The position numbers and the translations under genes were made by a program. The notes beneath the pieces are model-generated. The model did no database searches. It saw nothing but the letters and a program-made list of their open reading frames with translations, and had not been told where the DNA came from. Shown here piece after piece: positions 39,545 through 39,869 of a DNA stretch of 39,869 nucleotides; the first letter of the stretch is position 1; each line of letters starts with the position of its first letter. This stretch comes from Discostella pseudostelligera (taxonomy: Eukaryota; Bacillariophyta; Thalassiosirophyceae; Thalassiosirales; Thalassiosiraceae), in NCBI GenBank assembly GCA_036940085.1, contig JALLBK010000062.1, positions 1 to 39,869 of the forward strand, written 5' to 3'.

Positions 39545-39869
39545 GTAGTTTGATGTGTTATCTTACCTCAGAGAGGTCAACGATGTTTTAGATTGAAATA
39601 CGATACAATAACTTGGTTGTATGAGAACTGTAAGCATCTGTATTTTTATGAGCATTGCATGGTGATAGGTGATAGGTGACGAAGTTGTTAATGTGAGGTC
39701 CTGGATACTGTTTGAGCGCCGGTTGAGGGAGAGATGTTTATGGGATCGGACCATCGCCATCGCCTTGATTATTGTCGGTGTGGTGTTCGAGTCGATGTCG
39801 ACTGTAGTAGTACGAAGGTGTCATGGAGGCGGCGGGATGGAGAGAAGAGAAGATGGGCGTGATGATTGA
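39545..39869. other. Window end, upstream of the small secreted protein
   Basis: I see no supported gene. An open frame from 39669 to the window end (plus) has no family features. This should include the promoter of the minus-strand gene. Confidence 0.35.

Noticed and set aside
1..39869. tRNA, rRNA or CRISPR array
   Set aside because: Reading the gaps by eye I found no convincing TPsiC-arm consensus followed by an acceptor stem, no rRNA core and no regular repeat-spacer series.

Overview
The window reads as compact nuclear DNA of a diatom, most likely a centric one. Three things point there. A photosystem II extrinsic protein of the Psb31 type is present, a family known from diatoms. Several precursors start with a signal peptide followed by an ASAFAP-like plastid motif (Psb31, thioredoxin, serine acetyltransferase, a SET protein). 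Introns are short (77-179 nt, one of 468 nt), with GTRAGT-type donors in most genes. A MYB protein also ends in a domain resembling DUF6824, which is common in diatoms. I see no tRNA, rRNA, CRISPR array, operon or virus.

Layout, left to right. A secreted Cys-repeat/PT-rich protein gene with a broken frame (585-1935, +) is followed by a decayed copy of its own 3' half. Next come an HflX-type GTPase (+) and a convergent HROB-like OB-fold recombination protein (-), then a plastid thioredoxin (-) head to head with an NDUFAF3-like complex I assembly factor (+). Psb31 (-) is head to head with a short-chain dehydrogenase (+). An Hv1-like proton channel (+) converges on an SGF11-like SAGA subunit (-), which is head to head with a Golgi-type glycosyltransferase (+). 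A MYB/DUF6824 protein (-) is head to head with the U5 snRNP protein DIM1 (+). A plastid-targeted SET protein (-) is head to head with serine acetyltransferase (+). Ribosomal protein uL2/RPL8 (-) is head to head with a giant BEACH-WD40 protein of about 3,980 residues (+), and a small secreted protein (-) closes the window.

Six pairs are head to head with 376-697 bp between start codons, and most 3' ends converge, so promoters are probably shared. Three of these promoters carry the same unusual element, CCCGCCATATCTTT or close variants, in up to five copies. HROB has an inverted pair of E2F-like sites just upstream of its start. The SET/SAT promoter also holds two abutting TGACGTCA palindromes and a GC-rich foldback element of about 300 bp that looks like a small non-autonomous transposon.

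The genes do not form one pathway. They are housekeeping functions (translation, splicing, chromatin, DNA repair, vesicle traffic) mixed with plastid functions (PSII, redox, cysteine synthesis). The clearest candidates for new biology are the shared promoter element, the Hv1-like protein with unusual residues, the SAT N-terminal extension with a repeated GVGK motif, and the foldback element.
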